Shown here: positions 1-8,218 of the stretch, one piece after another
Layout of the letters: every line of letters begins with the position of its first letter
How positions within the stretch are numbered: the first letter of the stretch is position 1
Assembly (NCBI GenBank): GCA_023389745.1
Contig: JAEWED010000066.1
Span: forward strand, 57,423 to 121,422
Length of the DNA: 64,000 nucleotides
Source: Actinomycetes bacterium
GTDB lineage: Bacteria; Actinomycetota; Acidimicrobiia; Acidimicrobiales; Microtrichaceae
Direction of reading: 5' to 3'
Program-made: the position numbers and the translations under genes
The notes under the pieces: model-generated
What the model was told of the DNA's origin: nothing
Databases searched by the model: none
Seen by the model: only the letters and a program-made list of their open reading frames with translations

Positions 1-60
1 AGCTAAATGATTTCGATCCACGGATTTCCGCGAGCCACCGGTCACCCCGGCTCCCCCGAC

Positions 61-130
61 ATCCCCCCGAAACCCCCGAAACCCCCAACTCCGCCCGAAA
101 TCCCCAACACCGCCCGAAACCCCTCGAAAT
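61..130. repeat. C-rich degenerate short repeat
   Basis: The stretch consists of imperfect copies of a motif of four or five C followed by GAAA, roughly every 9-18 bp. No credible reading frame covers it. It lies beyond the 3' end of the cupin gene and directly before a long hairpin, so it is intergenic spacer. Confidence 0.6.
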
Positions 131-176
131 CCGACTCCGATTCGGCGGGATGACCCCGAATCGGAGACGGATTTCG
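125..176. terminator. long near-perfect hairpin beyond the cupin gene
   Basis: Arms CGAAATCCG and CTCCGATTCGG, separated by one mismatched A, pair with the mirror arms at 156-176 around a 10-nt loop (146-155). That gives 20 pairs with a single mismatch. There is no U-run on either strand. It lies about 50 bp past the stop of the minus-strand cupin gene and is the best candidate for its transcript end. A protein-binding dyad is the alternative. Confidence 0.55.
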
Positions 177-206
177 TCAAGTGTGGGTCGGATGTCGAGG
201 TGGAGG

Positions 207-236
207 GGTCGCTCAGTCGGGGGTCGCTCAGTCGCT
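207..236. repeat. stop-anchored 15-bp tandem repeat (cupin end)
   Basis: Two tandem 15-bp units (207-221 and 222-236) share GGTCGCTCAGTCG. On the minus strand the second unit carries the TGA stop of the cupin gene (228-230), and the first repeats that TGA 15 bp further on. It is one of several such repeats in the window. Confidence 0.7.
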
Positions 237-767
237 CGTCGCGGAGCCGAGCGGCGGCGAGTACACGTTCACCGAGCGAGCGGTCACCATCGAGGGGTTC
301 TCGAGGGCGTGTCGGTGGGTCGCCGCGAACTCGGTCGTCTCGCCGACGGGCAGGCGACGACGGTGCTCAGCGCCGCCGTCGACCACGATCTCGGCGAGCT
401 CGCCGTCGATCACGTGCAGCACGCCCAGGGAACCGTCGTGATCGTGCTCGGCGATGGTGGCACCGGGGCCCCAGATCATCACCCAGGCGTCGTAGCCCTC
501 GGTCGCGAGCACACGAACACGCTCGATCGCACCCTCGCCGACCGCATGGGGCGGTCCGACCGACGCGGCGAGACCGCTGGCGATCTCGGCCAGGATCTCG
601 AGGTCGAGCATCTCGCCCTCGAGGTGGCGCGGTGCACGCAGGCGCGCCGCGGACTCGGCCGGCTGCGGCACCGCCGAGGGCACTCCGGCGTGCTCGGCGG
701 TCGGTGTCAGGACCAGGTCGGCGTCGCTCGTCGCGGGTGCCAGCGGATCCGAGGCCGAGGTCGACAT
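228..767 (-). CDS. cysteine dioxygenase-like cupin
   Basis: This 179-aa protein is a single-domain cupin of the cysteine dioxygenase type. Family members use mononuclear iron to oxidise a thiol substrate to a sulfinate. The first cupin motif has the HxH pair in the segment AEHDHDGSLG (about H108 and H110), followed by LHVIDGEL. The second motif supplies the third histidine in HALENP (about H153). The frame continues upstream to an ATG overlapping the helicase stop, at 854. The 29 codons between are A/T-ending and unlike the rest of the gene, so the ATG at 767 is preferred. An AT-rich stretch with a TGACC/GGTCA dyad (790-804) lies just upstream and may be the promoter. The thiol substrate cannot be told from sequence. 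Confidence 0.8.
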   Translation of the reverse strand: MSTSASDPLAPATSDADLVLTPTAEHAGVPSAVPQPAESAARLRAPRHLEGEMLDLEILAEIASGLAASVGPPHAVGEGAIERVRVLATEGYDAWVMIWGPGATIAEHDHDGSLGVLHVIDGELAEIVVDGGAEHRRRLPVGETTEFAATHRHALENPSMVTARSVNVYSPPLGSATSD

Positions 768-789
768 GGCGGTCACCGTAGGTGATTGC

Positions 790-804
790 TGACCGAATTG
801 GTCA
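790..804. promoter_or_regulatory. possible operator/promoter of the cupin gene
   Basis: Five-base arms TGACC and GGTCA flank an AT-rich centre, within the only AT-rich 30 bp between the helicase stop and the cupin start. It is a weak dyad, reported because it supports the downstream start choice. Confidence 0.3.
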
Positions 805-850
805 TGATTTTTCCTCACCGTGAGACGACGCTCAGGTGAGCTCGCAGCGG

Positions 851-2347
851 TCATCTGCTGACGGGCTTCCTCGACCGGTGCTGGCCGCCGGAACCCTGGC
901 CGCGGCCGCCCTGGCCCGACCCCTGGCCGGCCTTCTGGCCGCCCGATCCCTGACCGGACTTCTGGCCGCCGGAACGCTGGCCGGCTCCTGACTTCTGGCC
1001 GGAGCGACCCTTGGGGGCCTGGCCGTTGGGCCGACCGCCCTGACGGCGCGAGCGACCGCCGTTGGGGCGTCCACCGCCGCCCGGACGACCGCCACCCGGA
1101 CGGCCCGATCCGGCGGGACGACGATCCGACGCGGGCGGCGCCACGAACGGCGGCGCCTCGGGCAGCCCCGCGGGGTCTGCGCCGACGATCTGGATGTCAC
1201 GGCCCAGCCCGCGCTGCTGGCGCACCATGTCGCGGCGCTGCTCGGAGCTGACGAAGCTGATCACCGTGCCCTCGGCGCCCGCACGACCGGTCCGACCGGA
1301 GCGGTGCACGTAGTCCTTGGCGTCCTCGGACGGGTCGAAGTGGATGACACAGGTGACACCGTCGACGTGGATGCCCCGCGCGGCGACGTCGGTGGCGACG
1401 ATCGCCAGGGCACGGCCCTGACGGAAGTCCTCGAGCGCACGCTCGCGCTGGTTCTGGCTCCTGTCACCGTGGATCGCCACGGCGGTCACGCCGCGCTTGT
1501 CGAGCTGCTTGGCCACGCGGTCGGCGCCGCGCTTGGTGCGGCAGAACACGACGGTCGGGCCGGTCCGGGCGATGATGCGCGCCGCCACCTCGAGACGGTC
1601 CTGGCGCTCGACGCCCCAGAACACGTGCTCGGCGTTGTCGCCCATCGTGTCGTCGCCGGCGAACTCGTGACGCACGGGTCGGTCCATGTAGCGACGGATG
1701 ATGACGTCGACGTCACCGTCGAGCGTCGCCGAGAACAGCAGCGTCTGACGCTGCTCGGCGCAGGCGTCGAGCAGCCGCTTGACCTCGGGCAGGAAGCCCA
1801 TGTCGGCCATGCGGTCCGCCTCGTCGAGCACGACGAGCTCGACGTCGCCGAGCTTCACCTGGCCCTGCTGGATCAGGTCCGCGAGACGACTGGGACACGC
1901 GACGGCGATGTCGACACCCGCGCGCAGTGCGCGCAGCTGGGCGCCGAAGCCGACGCCGCCGTAGAACGCCTCGACCGACTGGTCGGGGTCGGCGAGCTGG
2001 CGCAGCTCGTCGCAGATCTGCGCGGCGAGCTCACGGGTGGGTGCGAGCACGAGCGCGGTCGGACGGTGCGGGGCGGCGCGCCGCACCCGCTGCACGAGCG
2101 GGATGCCGAAGGCGAGCGTCTTGCCCGCGCCGGTCGGCGCGCGGCCGCAGACGTCCTTACCGGCGAGTGCGGGCGGGATCGTGGCGGCCTGGATGGGGAA
2201 CGGTGCGGTGATGCCCCGAGCGGTCAGCGAGGCGACGGTCGCGGCAGGCACGCCGAGCGACTCGAAGGTGGGGGCGTCGGGGTCGACGGTCGTTCCGTCG
2301 ACGGCGGACGGGACCGCGTCGGTCGACGCGGCAGGTGTTGCAGACAA
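851..2347 (-). CDS. DEAD-box ATP-dependent RNA helicase
   Basis: This 498-aa cytoplasmic RNA helicase has every DEAD-box landmark in order. There is a Q-motif region ending FPIQAATIP (about 50-58), Walker A APTGAGKT (70-77), PTRELA, DEAD (175-178), SAT (206-208) and a C-terminal HRSGRTGRAG. The last 100 residues are a Gly/Arg/Gln/Ser-rich disordered tail, as in RhlE/DeaD-type helicases, where such tails bind RNA. Likely roles are ribosome assembly, mRNA turnover or cold response. The start is a TTG with GGAG five bases upstream. The 404 bp upstream hold no gene but contain a 21-bp tandem repeat that may lie in its leader. Confidence 0.93.
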   Translation of the reverse strand: MSATPAASTDAVPSAVDGTTVDPDAPTFESLGVPAATVASLTARGITAPFPIQAATIPPALAGKDVCGRAPTGAGKTLAFGIPLVQRVRRAAPHRPTALVLAPTRELAAQICDELRQLADPDQSVEAFYGGVGFGAQLRALRAGVDIAVACPSRLADLIQQGQVKLGDVELVVLDEADRMADMGFLPEVKRLLDACAEQRQTLLFSATLDGDVDVIIRRYMDRPVRHEFAGDDTMGDNAEHVFWGVERQDRLEVAARIIARTGPTVVFCRTKRGADRVAKQLDKRGVTAVAIHGDRSQNQRERALEDFRQGRALAIVATDVAARGIHVDGVTCVIHFDPSEDAKDYVHRSGRTGRAGAEGTVISFVSSEQRRDMVRQQRGLGRDIQIVGADPAGLPEAPPFVAPPASDRRPAGSGRPGGGRPGGGGRPNGGRSRRQGGRPNGQAPKGRSGQKSGAGQRSGGQKSGQGSGGQKAGQGSGQGGRGQGSGGQHRSRKPVSR

Positions 2348-2616
2348 GGGTGCTCCAATGAAGTGGCCCCGGCCGGGTACGGCACGGTGGCGGGCGCCGG
2401 GCGGCGCGGATCGTCAAGGTGGTGTTCGGCGGGACGAGGCATGGACCGCCGGGAAGTGGACTGGCCGAGCGCTGGCACCGGACGCCCGCCCGTCCCGCTG
2501 GACCGCACCGATCTGTGTCGGAGGTGTCGCCGGGACCGGGGACCGTTTCAACGCTGCCTCTGGGCGCATTGCCGGCCAGTTGGTACCGGTGCACTGTAGC
2601 CGAACCGACACACGGC

Positions 2617-2714
2617 TCCTCCATCCGGCCCTCAGCTCCGTCCATCTGGCCCTCAGCTCCGTCGATCTGGCCCTCAGCTCCCTGGATCCGGCCCTCAGCT
2701 CCGTCGATCCGGGC
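2617..2714. repeat. 21-bp tandem repeat between helicase and ltrA
   Basis: About four and a half copies of a 21-bp unit with core GGCCCTCAGCTCCGTCGATC lie between the divergent helicase and LtrA genes. On the minus strand an open frame would read heptads such as IDGAEGR and IQGAEGQ, but no ribosome site or homology supports translation. The remainder of 2348-2751 shows no gene. Confidence 0.75.
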
Positions 2715-2751
2715 GGAACGGGTGGCGGGGGTCACGCCCTAGCCTGGCGGG

Positions 2752-3933
2752 GTGCACGACTCCCCAACGCCCGCTGGTACACCCGCGCTCGGGACGCCGA
2801 GGATCCCCGGAGCGCCGTCGCCGGCAGCGCTCGAGCTGTTCTACGACCTGGTGTTCGTCGCCGCCGTCGTGGTGCTGTCGCACTCGTACTCCATGTCGCC
2901 CACGGTGCCGGACCTGGTCTGGCTCGTGCTGGTGTTCACCGTCATCTGGATCACCTGGCTGCAGACGTCGCTGCTGTTCAACGTGCACCGCTCCCAGCGG
3001 CTGACCATGCGGTTGCTGGTGCTGAGCCAGATGCTGCTGCTGGTGCTCGCGGCGGTGTCCGCGTCGGACGGCACCTACCGCCACAGCGAGTACGTCGGCC
3101 CGATACTCGGGCTCATCGTGATCGTGCTGGCCGCGATGCAGTGGAAGGCGGAGCGCGACGACCCCGACATGCGCAGCTACGTGCGGCCGAGGATGGCCGG
3201 CAACGCGATCGCCGCCGTCCTGCTGCTGTCGACCCCGCTGTGGCCCGACCCGAGCTACATCGTCGGCTGGCTGGCCGCGATCGCCGCGATCCTGGTGCCC
3301 ACGCTGCGACCGGATCCCCTCGCCGGGCAACGACGCGACCGCGAGCACCTCGTCGAGCGGTTCGGGGCCTTCACGATCATCATGCTCGGCGAGTCGTTCG
3401 TGAAGACCGCCCTCTCCGCGACCGAGGAGCAGATGGAAGGGCTCGATCTGATCTGCCTCGCCGGCACCTTCGTGATCGTCTTCGCCATCTGGTGGATCTA
3501 CTTCGCGGACGTCCCGGTGGCGGGACCGCCGAAGCAGCACAACGGCCACCATGCCTGGATGCTCCTGCACCTACCGCTCCACCTGGCCATCGTCGGCATC
3601 GCGGTCGGTGCCGCCCGCGTCGTGCTCATCGACGAGCACGCCATCGCCGAAGAGGCGATCCCCTACCTGGCGATCCCGCTCGCCGCGGTGCTGGTCTGCC
3701 TCGCGCTCATCGCCCGCCTGAGCAGCACCGGACGGACCGGCCCGGTCGTGGCGACCCACCTGGGTGCTGCGGTGGTGGTCGGAGCGATCGGAGCGATCGC
3801 ATCGATCGCCGATCCCGGGGGCATCGAGGGCACCAGCGTCGTGCTCGCCGCGGTCATGGTGCTGGTCGTCGTCGCGATCACCCGGATCCGGGCCTCGGCG
3901 AGCGCCACGGTCGAGGTCGGCGCGGGTGGCTGA
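2752..3933 (+). CDS. low temperature requirement protein A (LtrA) family
   Basis: This 393-aa polytopic inner-membrane protein of the LtrA family has the hallmark ELFYDLVFV segment near residue 30 and about ten to eleven hydrophobic helices. The Listeria founder was linked to growth at low temperature, but the molecular function of the family is unsettled. The start is GTG with a purine-rich GGCGGG just before it. The stop overlaps the GTG of the next small membrane protein by 8 bp, so the two are translationally coupled. Confidence 0.88.
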   Translation: MHDSPTPAGTPALGTPRIPGAPSPAALELFYDLVFVAAVVVLSHSYSMSPTVPDLVWLVLVFTVIWITWLQTSLLFNVHRSQRLTMRLLVLSQMLLLVLAAVSASDGTYRHSEYVGPILGLIVIVLAAMQWKAERDDPDMRSYVRPRMAGNAIAAVLLLSTPLWPDPSYIVGWLAAIAAILVPTLRPDPLAGQRRDREHLVERFGAFTIIMLGESFVKTALSATEEQMEGLDLICLAGTFVIVFAIWWIYFADVPVAGPPKQHNGHHAWMLLHLPLHLAIVGIAVGAARVVLIDEHAIAEEAIPYLAIPLAAVLVCLALIARLSSTGRTGPVVATHLGAAVVVGAIGAIASIADPGGIEGTSVVLAAVMVLVVVAITRIRASASATVEVGAGG

Positions 3934-4381
3934 GCCGACGCGTCGACGCCTGCGCGGCGCCACGCTGGTCGCCGCTCCGCTCTTCCTGGTCGGCGTGATC
4001 GCCGCGACCCTGCTGGTGGCCACCGCCCTGTGGGGCCTCTGGAACGACCAGCACCTCGGCGCCTCGTTCTGGGCGGTCGTCGTCGTGAGCGGCGTGATCG
4101 CCGCGGTGAGCTTCGCGGCGGGGCGCGGCTGCTTCATCGAGGTCGACGACACCACGGTGCGCGACGTCGTCGGCTGGGTCACGGTCCGACGCCTGCCACG
4201 GCGTGAGGTCGCCACGGTCCGCGTGCGCGCGGGCGGCTGGCGGTGGTTCGAGGTCGAGATGCAGGACTCGTCGCAGCACGTCCTGATGGGTGCGGGCCCG
4301 GCGCAGTTCCCGGCCCGGCTGCTGCCCGGAGCCCGCGAGCAGGACCTGGCCGCGCTCGACGTCATCATGGGTGACGACTGA
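3926..4381 (+). CDS. small two-helix membrane protein, PH-like tail
   Basis: This 151-aa protein starts at a GTG inside the end of ltrA (8-bp overlap). Two membrane helices lie at about residues 12-36 and 44-61. They are followed by a roughly 85-residue cytoplasmic part rich in beta-strand patterns, including RLPRREVATVRVRAGG. That layout resembles the membrane proteins with a bacterial PH-like domain common in Actinobacteria. The domain assignment is inferred from pattern only and the function is unknown. Confidence 0.65.
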   Translation: MAEPTRRRLRGATLVAAPLFLVGVIAATLLVATALWGLWNDQHLGASFWAVVVVSGVIAAVSFAAGRGCFIEVDDTTVRDVVGWVTVRRLPRREVATVRVRAGGWRWFEVEMQDSSQHVLMGAGPAQFPARLLPGAREQDLAALDVIMGDD

Positions 4382-4443
4382 CTGACCTGGTGACAGCTGG
4401 CCGGCCGCTGTACGCCGGCCGCCGCGTCGGCTTCACTGGGATC

Positions 4444-4926
4444 ATGACCACCCCGGCACGGCGCCGTCGGCCGCTCCCCGAGGTCCCGTCGGCCGTCCAG
4501 CTCGACGAGAAGCCACGGACGATCCTCCTGCGAGGGCTCTTCGGTCGCTGCCCCGTCTGCGGCGGTCGCCGCCTGTTCCAGCGGTGGTTCACGATGAAGG
4601 AGCGGTGCCCGACCTGCTCGTTCCAGTTCGAGCGCGTCGACGGTCACTGGATCGGCGCGATCGGTGTCAACACGGTCTGCGTGATGGGCCTCATGTTGAT
4701 CGTGCTCGCGGTCGCGACGTTCTCGTACTTCCCCGACAGCCCGCCGATCTGGCCGCTGCTGATCGCAGAGGTCGTGATCGCGCTGCTCGGCCCGATCGTC
4801 TTCTTCCAGTCCTCGAGGACGCTCTGGTCCGCGATGGACCTGCTCATGCGGCCGCTCAAGCCGGGCGAGGTCGACCCCCGGATGGTGGTCGTCGACCCGC
4901 TGCGCGACAAGACACCTCGCTCCTGA
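4444..4926 (+). CDS. DUF983 family membrane protein
   Basis: This 160-aa protein has an N-terminal zinc-ribbon-like pair, CPVCGG and CPTCSF, followed by two hydrophobic helices (about 80-105 and 112-132). That is the DUF983 arrangement. The ATG at 4444 is chosen because conserved sequence begins soon after it. An in-frame GTG at 4390 is possible and would place the gene nine bases after the preceding stop. Function is unknown. The cysteines suggest metal binding. Confidence 0.8.
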   Translation: MTTPARRRRPLPEVPSAVQLDEKPRTILLRGLFGRCPVCGGRRLFQRWFTMKERCPTCSFQFERVDGHWIGAIGVNTVCVMGLMLIVLAVATFSYFPDSPPIWPLLIAEVVIALLGPIVFFQSSRTLWSAMDLLMRPLKPGEVDPRMVVVDPLRDKTPRS

Positions 4927-5073
4927 GGACTGCCACGGCTGGGGCATCTACCCCGCCTGCGACCCTTGCCACTCCGGCGCGCGCTCCGTACCGTTGACCT
5001 CCGGCAGCGGCGCCCGACCGAGCCGATCGAGCCACCCCGCTGGGGACCGCCGTCGGGCGGACGGAGGAGAGCA

Positions 5074-6036
5074 GTGCGAGGACGAGACCGAGGGACGCCA
5101 CGTGCGATCGGTTGGGTCGCCCTGGTCGCGGCGATCGCCGTGACCGCGGGCGCGTGCTCGTCGTCGGCCGACACCACGGCGCTGTCCGCCGAAGAGGTCA
5201 GCGCGAACGAACCGGTGCCGACCACCGTGGTCCGCCGCGGGCCGCTGCCCACGACGACCACGACCACGACGATGCCCCGGCGCACGCTGCCGACGGCACC
5301 GGCGGTCGACGCCACGCTCGCCTCGATGATCTCGCAGATCGCGGCCGACCCCGCCCTGCTCAACGGCCTCGCCGGGCTGCAGAACATCGACCTGGCCGCG
5401 CTGTTCGACGTCGACCTGGCCGCGATCGAGCAGGCGGCGATCGACGCGTCCGGCCTGCAGGACCTGGGCGCCCTCATCGTCGGCGCCCCGCAGATCGACC
5501 TGAACCAGCTGATCCTCTCGCAGATCGACCCCGAGATCCTCGCCCGGCTGTCGGAGTTCGCCACCCAGATCAACACCGCCTCGATCGCAGCGGTCGACGG
5601 GCTGAACCAGCAGCTCATCCAGGCGATCGCCACCACCGTGTCCCGGATCGACCCTGCGACGCTCAGCGGGCTCAACACCCTGCTGACCGAGGTCGACCCG
5701 CAGGGCCTCGGCCAGCTCAGCGTCGAACCCTCGGCCACCTCGGTGCTCGCCGTGTTCGCGGCATCGGTGCTCGAGTCGAACCCCGCCGTCGCACAAGAGG
5801 CCCATCAGCGCTTCGCCGCCGAGCCCCGTCTGCAGGCCCTGCTCGGACACCTCGACGCGATCGGTTCGCTGCTCGACCCCGCCACCGCTGCCGAGGTCGT
5901 GCGCGTCGGACTCCGCGTGACCCCCGAGGCGCTGGTCTCGCTGACCCGCCTGGTCAGCCTGCTCAACGACGCCGAGGTGCAGGACCTGCTCGGCCGGCTC
6001 AACGTGCCGCCCGGCCAGTTCGGCATGCCGGGCTGA
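5074..6036 (+). CDS. Thr-rich-linker lipoprotein of unknown function
   Basis: This 320-aa exported protein has a signal peptide ending in the lipobox VTAGAC (Cys about 28), then a Thr-rich linker. The rest is a long, probably helical region with repeated Leu/Ile and IDP/VDP motifs (LNGLAGLQNIDLAALFDVDL and similar). The start is a GTG preceded by a strong GGAGGAG. I recognise no enzyme motif. The repetitive amphipathic helices suggest a structural or binding role at the cell surface. Its stop is embedded in a repeat that forms the hairpin shared with the convergent acyl-CoA ligase. Confidence 0.7.
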   Translation: MRGRDRGTPRAIGWVALVAAIAVTAGACSSSADTTALSAEEVSANEPVPTTVVRRGPLPTTTTTTTMPRRTLPTAPAVDATLASMISQIAADPALLNGLAGLQNIDLAALFDVDLAAIEQAAIDASGLQDLGALIVGAPQIDLNQLILSQIDPEILARLSEFATQINTASIAAVDGLNQQLIQAIATTVSRIDPATLSGLNTLLTEVDPQGLGQLSVEPSATSVLAVFAASVLESNPAVAQEAHQRFAAEPRLQALLGHLDAIGSLLDPATAAEVVRVGLRVTPEALVSLTRLVSLLNDAEVQDLLGRLNVPPGQFGMPG

Positions 6037-6083
6037 ACCCGCCGGCTGCACTGAACCCGCCGGCCACGCAGGTGACCGGCGGG
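6034..6083. terminator. stop-anchored repeat forming a bidirectional terminator
   Basis: The stop codon and following bases (TGAACCCGCCGGC, 6034-6046) recur 18 bp later (6052-6064). Within the second copy CCCGCCGG (6056-6063) pairs with CCGGCGGG (6076-6083) over a 12-nt loop. The hairpin lies between two convergent gene ends, where a two-way terminator is expected. There is no U-run. Confidence 0.6.
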
Positions 6084-6097
6084 CCAGGAGCGGGGGC

Positions 6098-7912
6098 TCA
6101 GCGGTAGAGCGCCTCGATCTCGTCGGCGAACTTGGCGTTGACGCCGCGACGCTTGAGCTTCGACGTCGGCGTGAGCAGCTCGGAGTCCGGCATCCACTCC
6201 TCGATCAGGATGTGCACCTTCTTCACCTTCTCGGCGTGGTTGAAGTCGGCCATGGCCACCTCGACGCTCTCGTGGATCGCGGCGATGACGTCCTCGCGTG
6301 CGGCGAACTCCTCGAGCGTCGAGAACTCGATGCCGTTCGCCGCGGCCCAGCCCGGTGCGACTTCTGCGTCGATGACGACGAGCGCCGAGACGAAGGGCCG
6401 CTGGTCGCCGATGACGGCGGCCTGACCGATGAGCGGCGCCGTCTTCAGCGCGGCCTCGAGGTTCGCGGGCGAGATGTTCTTGCCGCCGGCGGTGATGATG
6501 AGCTCCTTCTTGCGGTCGACGATGCGCAGGTAGCCGTCCTCGTCGATCTCGCCGATGTCACCCGAGTGCAGCCAGCCATCCGCGTCGATGGCCTCGGCGG
6601 TCTTCTCCGGATCGTTCAGGTAGCCCTGGAACACGTGGCCACCCCGGCAGCAGACCTCGCCGTCGGGGAAGATCGCGACCTCGGTCCCGGGGAGCGCCAC
6701 ACCCACCGAGCCGGGCTTGACCTTGGTCCGCTCGAAGGTCATCGGTCCGGTGTTCTCGCTCATGCCGTAGACCTCGGCCAGCGGCAGGCCGATCGCTCGG
6801 AACCAGCTGATCAGCGGCGCAGGGATGGGCGCCGCACCGGTGACGGCGAGCTCGACCTCGTCGAGACCCAGCAGCGCGCGCAGCAGGGCGAAGTTCGCGG
6901 CGTCGAGCTCCTCGAGACGAGCGGCCTCTTCCGCGGTGGCGGTGCCCCAGGTGACCTTCTCGCGCAGGGGGATCGCCTCGTCGACCGCGGCGTTGAACTT
7001 GGGGGCGTTCTCCGGATCACCCGCGACGAGCGCGGTCAGTCCCGCGTAGACCTTCTCCCAGACGCGGGGCACGCCGAAGACGATGTTCGGCTTCACCTGG
7101 CCCAGGTACGTGGTGAGCAGCGAGGTCTCCGGGCAGGTCGAGACCTCGATCGCCGCGGCGACCAGGTTGTAGTGCGACACCATGCGCTCGGCGATGTGCG
7201 CCATGGGCAGGTACGACACGACCCGCTTGCCGGCCATCTCGGCGCGCTCCCAGCCGAAGCTGGCCAGCAGGGACTCGAGGGTCCACACGATGTTGTAGTG
7301 CGACAACATGACGCCCTTGGGGTTGCCGGTCGTCCCCGAGGTGTAGATGATCGTCGCCAGATCGTCGGGCTGAGCGAGCGACGAGTGCTCGACCAGGTCG
7401 ATCGGCTCGGCGTCGTCGAGCTCCGAGGCATCGAGCACGCCCTCGGGCAGTTCGGCGGGGGCGTCGAGCACGACGACCGCCTGCAGGCCCGGGAGCTCCG
7501 GACGAGCGGCCGACACGACGTCGAGGAACGACTGGTTCTCGACGATCGCGACCTTGGCCTCGCAGTGGCCGGCCAGGTACGCGACCTGCTCGGCCGACGA
7601 GGAGTTGTAGATCGACACGGGCGTCGCACCCAGGAACACCACGGCCATGTCGAGCCAGTGGAACGCCGGGATGTTCCGCATCATCAGCACGACGCGGTCG
7701 CCGTGGCCGATGCCCAGCGAGCGCAGCCCGGCCGCGGCCGCCGCCACCCGGTCGGCCATCTCGCCGAAGGTCATCGAACCCCAGGAGCCGTCGTCCTCCG
7801 CCCAGCGCAGCGCGACCTGATCACGGTGCGCCTCGACGGTGGCCAGGAACTCGGTCGCGACGGTGCGGCCCTTGACCATGTCGTCGATCGTTTCCTTGGT
7901 GAGCGTCGCCAT
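6098..7912 (-). CDS. long-chain fatty-acid CoA ligase (FadD15 type)
   Basis: This 604-aa AMP-forming acyl-CoA synthetase activates fatty acids through an acyl-adenylate to acyl-CoA. It has the phosphate-binding loop YTSGTTGNPKG (about 190-200), the adenine motif YGMSENTG, and the C-terminal signature DIGEIDEDGYLRIVDRKKEL ending in the conserved catalytic Lys region. Length and order fit the bacterial FACL family close to mycobacterial FadD15. The ATG at 7912 is chosen because GAGGGGA precedes it at the right distance. The gene is divergent from a thiolase, with a palindromic operator between them, suggesting joint control of fatty-acid or steroid-chain degradation. Confidence 0.92.
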   Translation of the reverse strand: MATLTKETIDDMVKGRTVATEFLATVEAHRDQVALRWAEDDGSWGSMTFGEMADRVAAAAAGLRSLGIGHGDRVVLMMRNIPAFHWLDMAVVFLGATPVSIYNSSSAEQVAYLAGHCEAKVAIVENQSFLDVVSAARPELPGLQAVVVLDAPAELPEGVLDASELDDAEPIDLVEHSSLAQPDDLATIIYTSGTTGNPKGVMLSHYNIVWTLESLLASFGWERAEMAGKRVVSYLPMAHIAERMVSHYNLVAAAIEVSTCPETSLLTTYLGQVKPNIVFGVPRVWEKVYAGLTALVAGDPENAPKFNAAVDEAIPLREKVTWGTATAEEAARLEELDAANFALLRALLGLDEVELAVTGAAPIPAPLISWFRAIGLPLAEVYGMSENTGPMTFERTKVKPGSVGVALPGTEVAIFPDGEVCCRGGHVFQGYLNDPEKTAEAIDADGWLHSGDIGEIDEDGYLRIVDRKKELIITAGGKNISPANLEAALKTAPLIGQAAVIGDQRPFVSALVVIDAEVAPGWAAANGIEFSTLEEFAAREDVIAAIHESVEVAMADFNHAEKVKKVHILIEEWMPDSELLTPTSKLKRRGVNAKFADEIEALYR

Positions 7913-8060
7913 CGGGAATCCCCTCGGTCCTGGCCCGGCCGGCATGTCGAGCGCCGTTCGGGCACGGTTCGGTCGTGCAGAAGTTGACGTCGAACTGTAT
8001 CGGTGTGATCGACGTCACCGCGCCGCGCGCTTTGACCCCGGGGCCGCACGGGTGAAGAAT

Positions 8061-8078
8061 CTTGACCGGTCGGTCAAG
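8061..8078. promoter_or_regulatory. TetR-type palindrome, fadD-like/thiolase promoter
   Basis: CTTGACCG and CGGTCAAG form a perfect 8-bp dyad around GT in the divergent intergenic region. It has the size and symmetry of operators for TetR-family fatty-acid or steroid regulators. No regulator gene is adjacent. Confidence 0.6.
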
Positions 8079-8218
8079 TTGGCCGGTTCCGGGGGACCAC
8101 AGCGAGCTCGTCACGTGGGGTACACGGCGCGAGGCGACGGTCCGTCGGGCGGGGGTCCTCGCGGGCCCCACCTGCAGCACCGCGCCGGCAGGCGCCACAC
8201 CAATCAGGAGAGCACGAC

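Noticed and set aside
1304..2599. Long plus-strand open frame antisense to the DEAD-box helicase
   Set aside because: The frame is a shadow of a high-GC gene. Its product is His/Arg/Gly-rich without family motifs, while the minus strand has complete helicase motifs.
2617..2714. CRISPR array
   Set aside because: The units are contiguous tandem repeats without unique spacers, and no cas genes are present. The same holds for all other repeats in the window.
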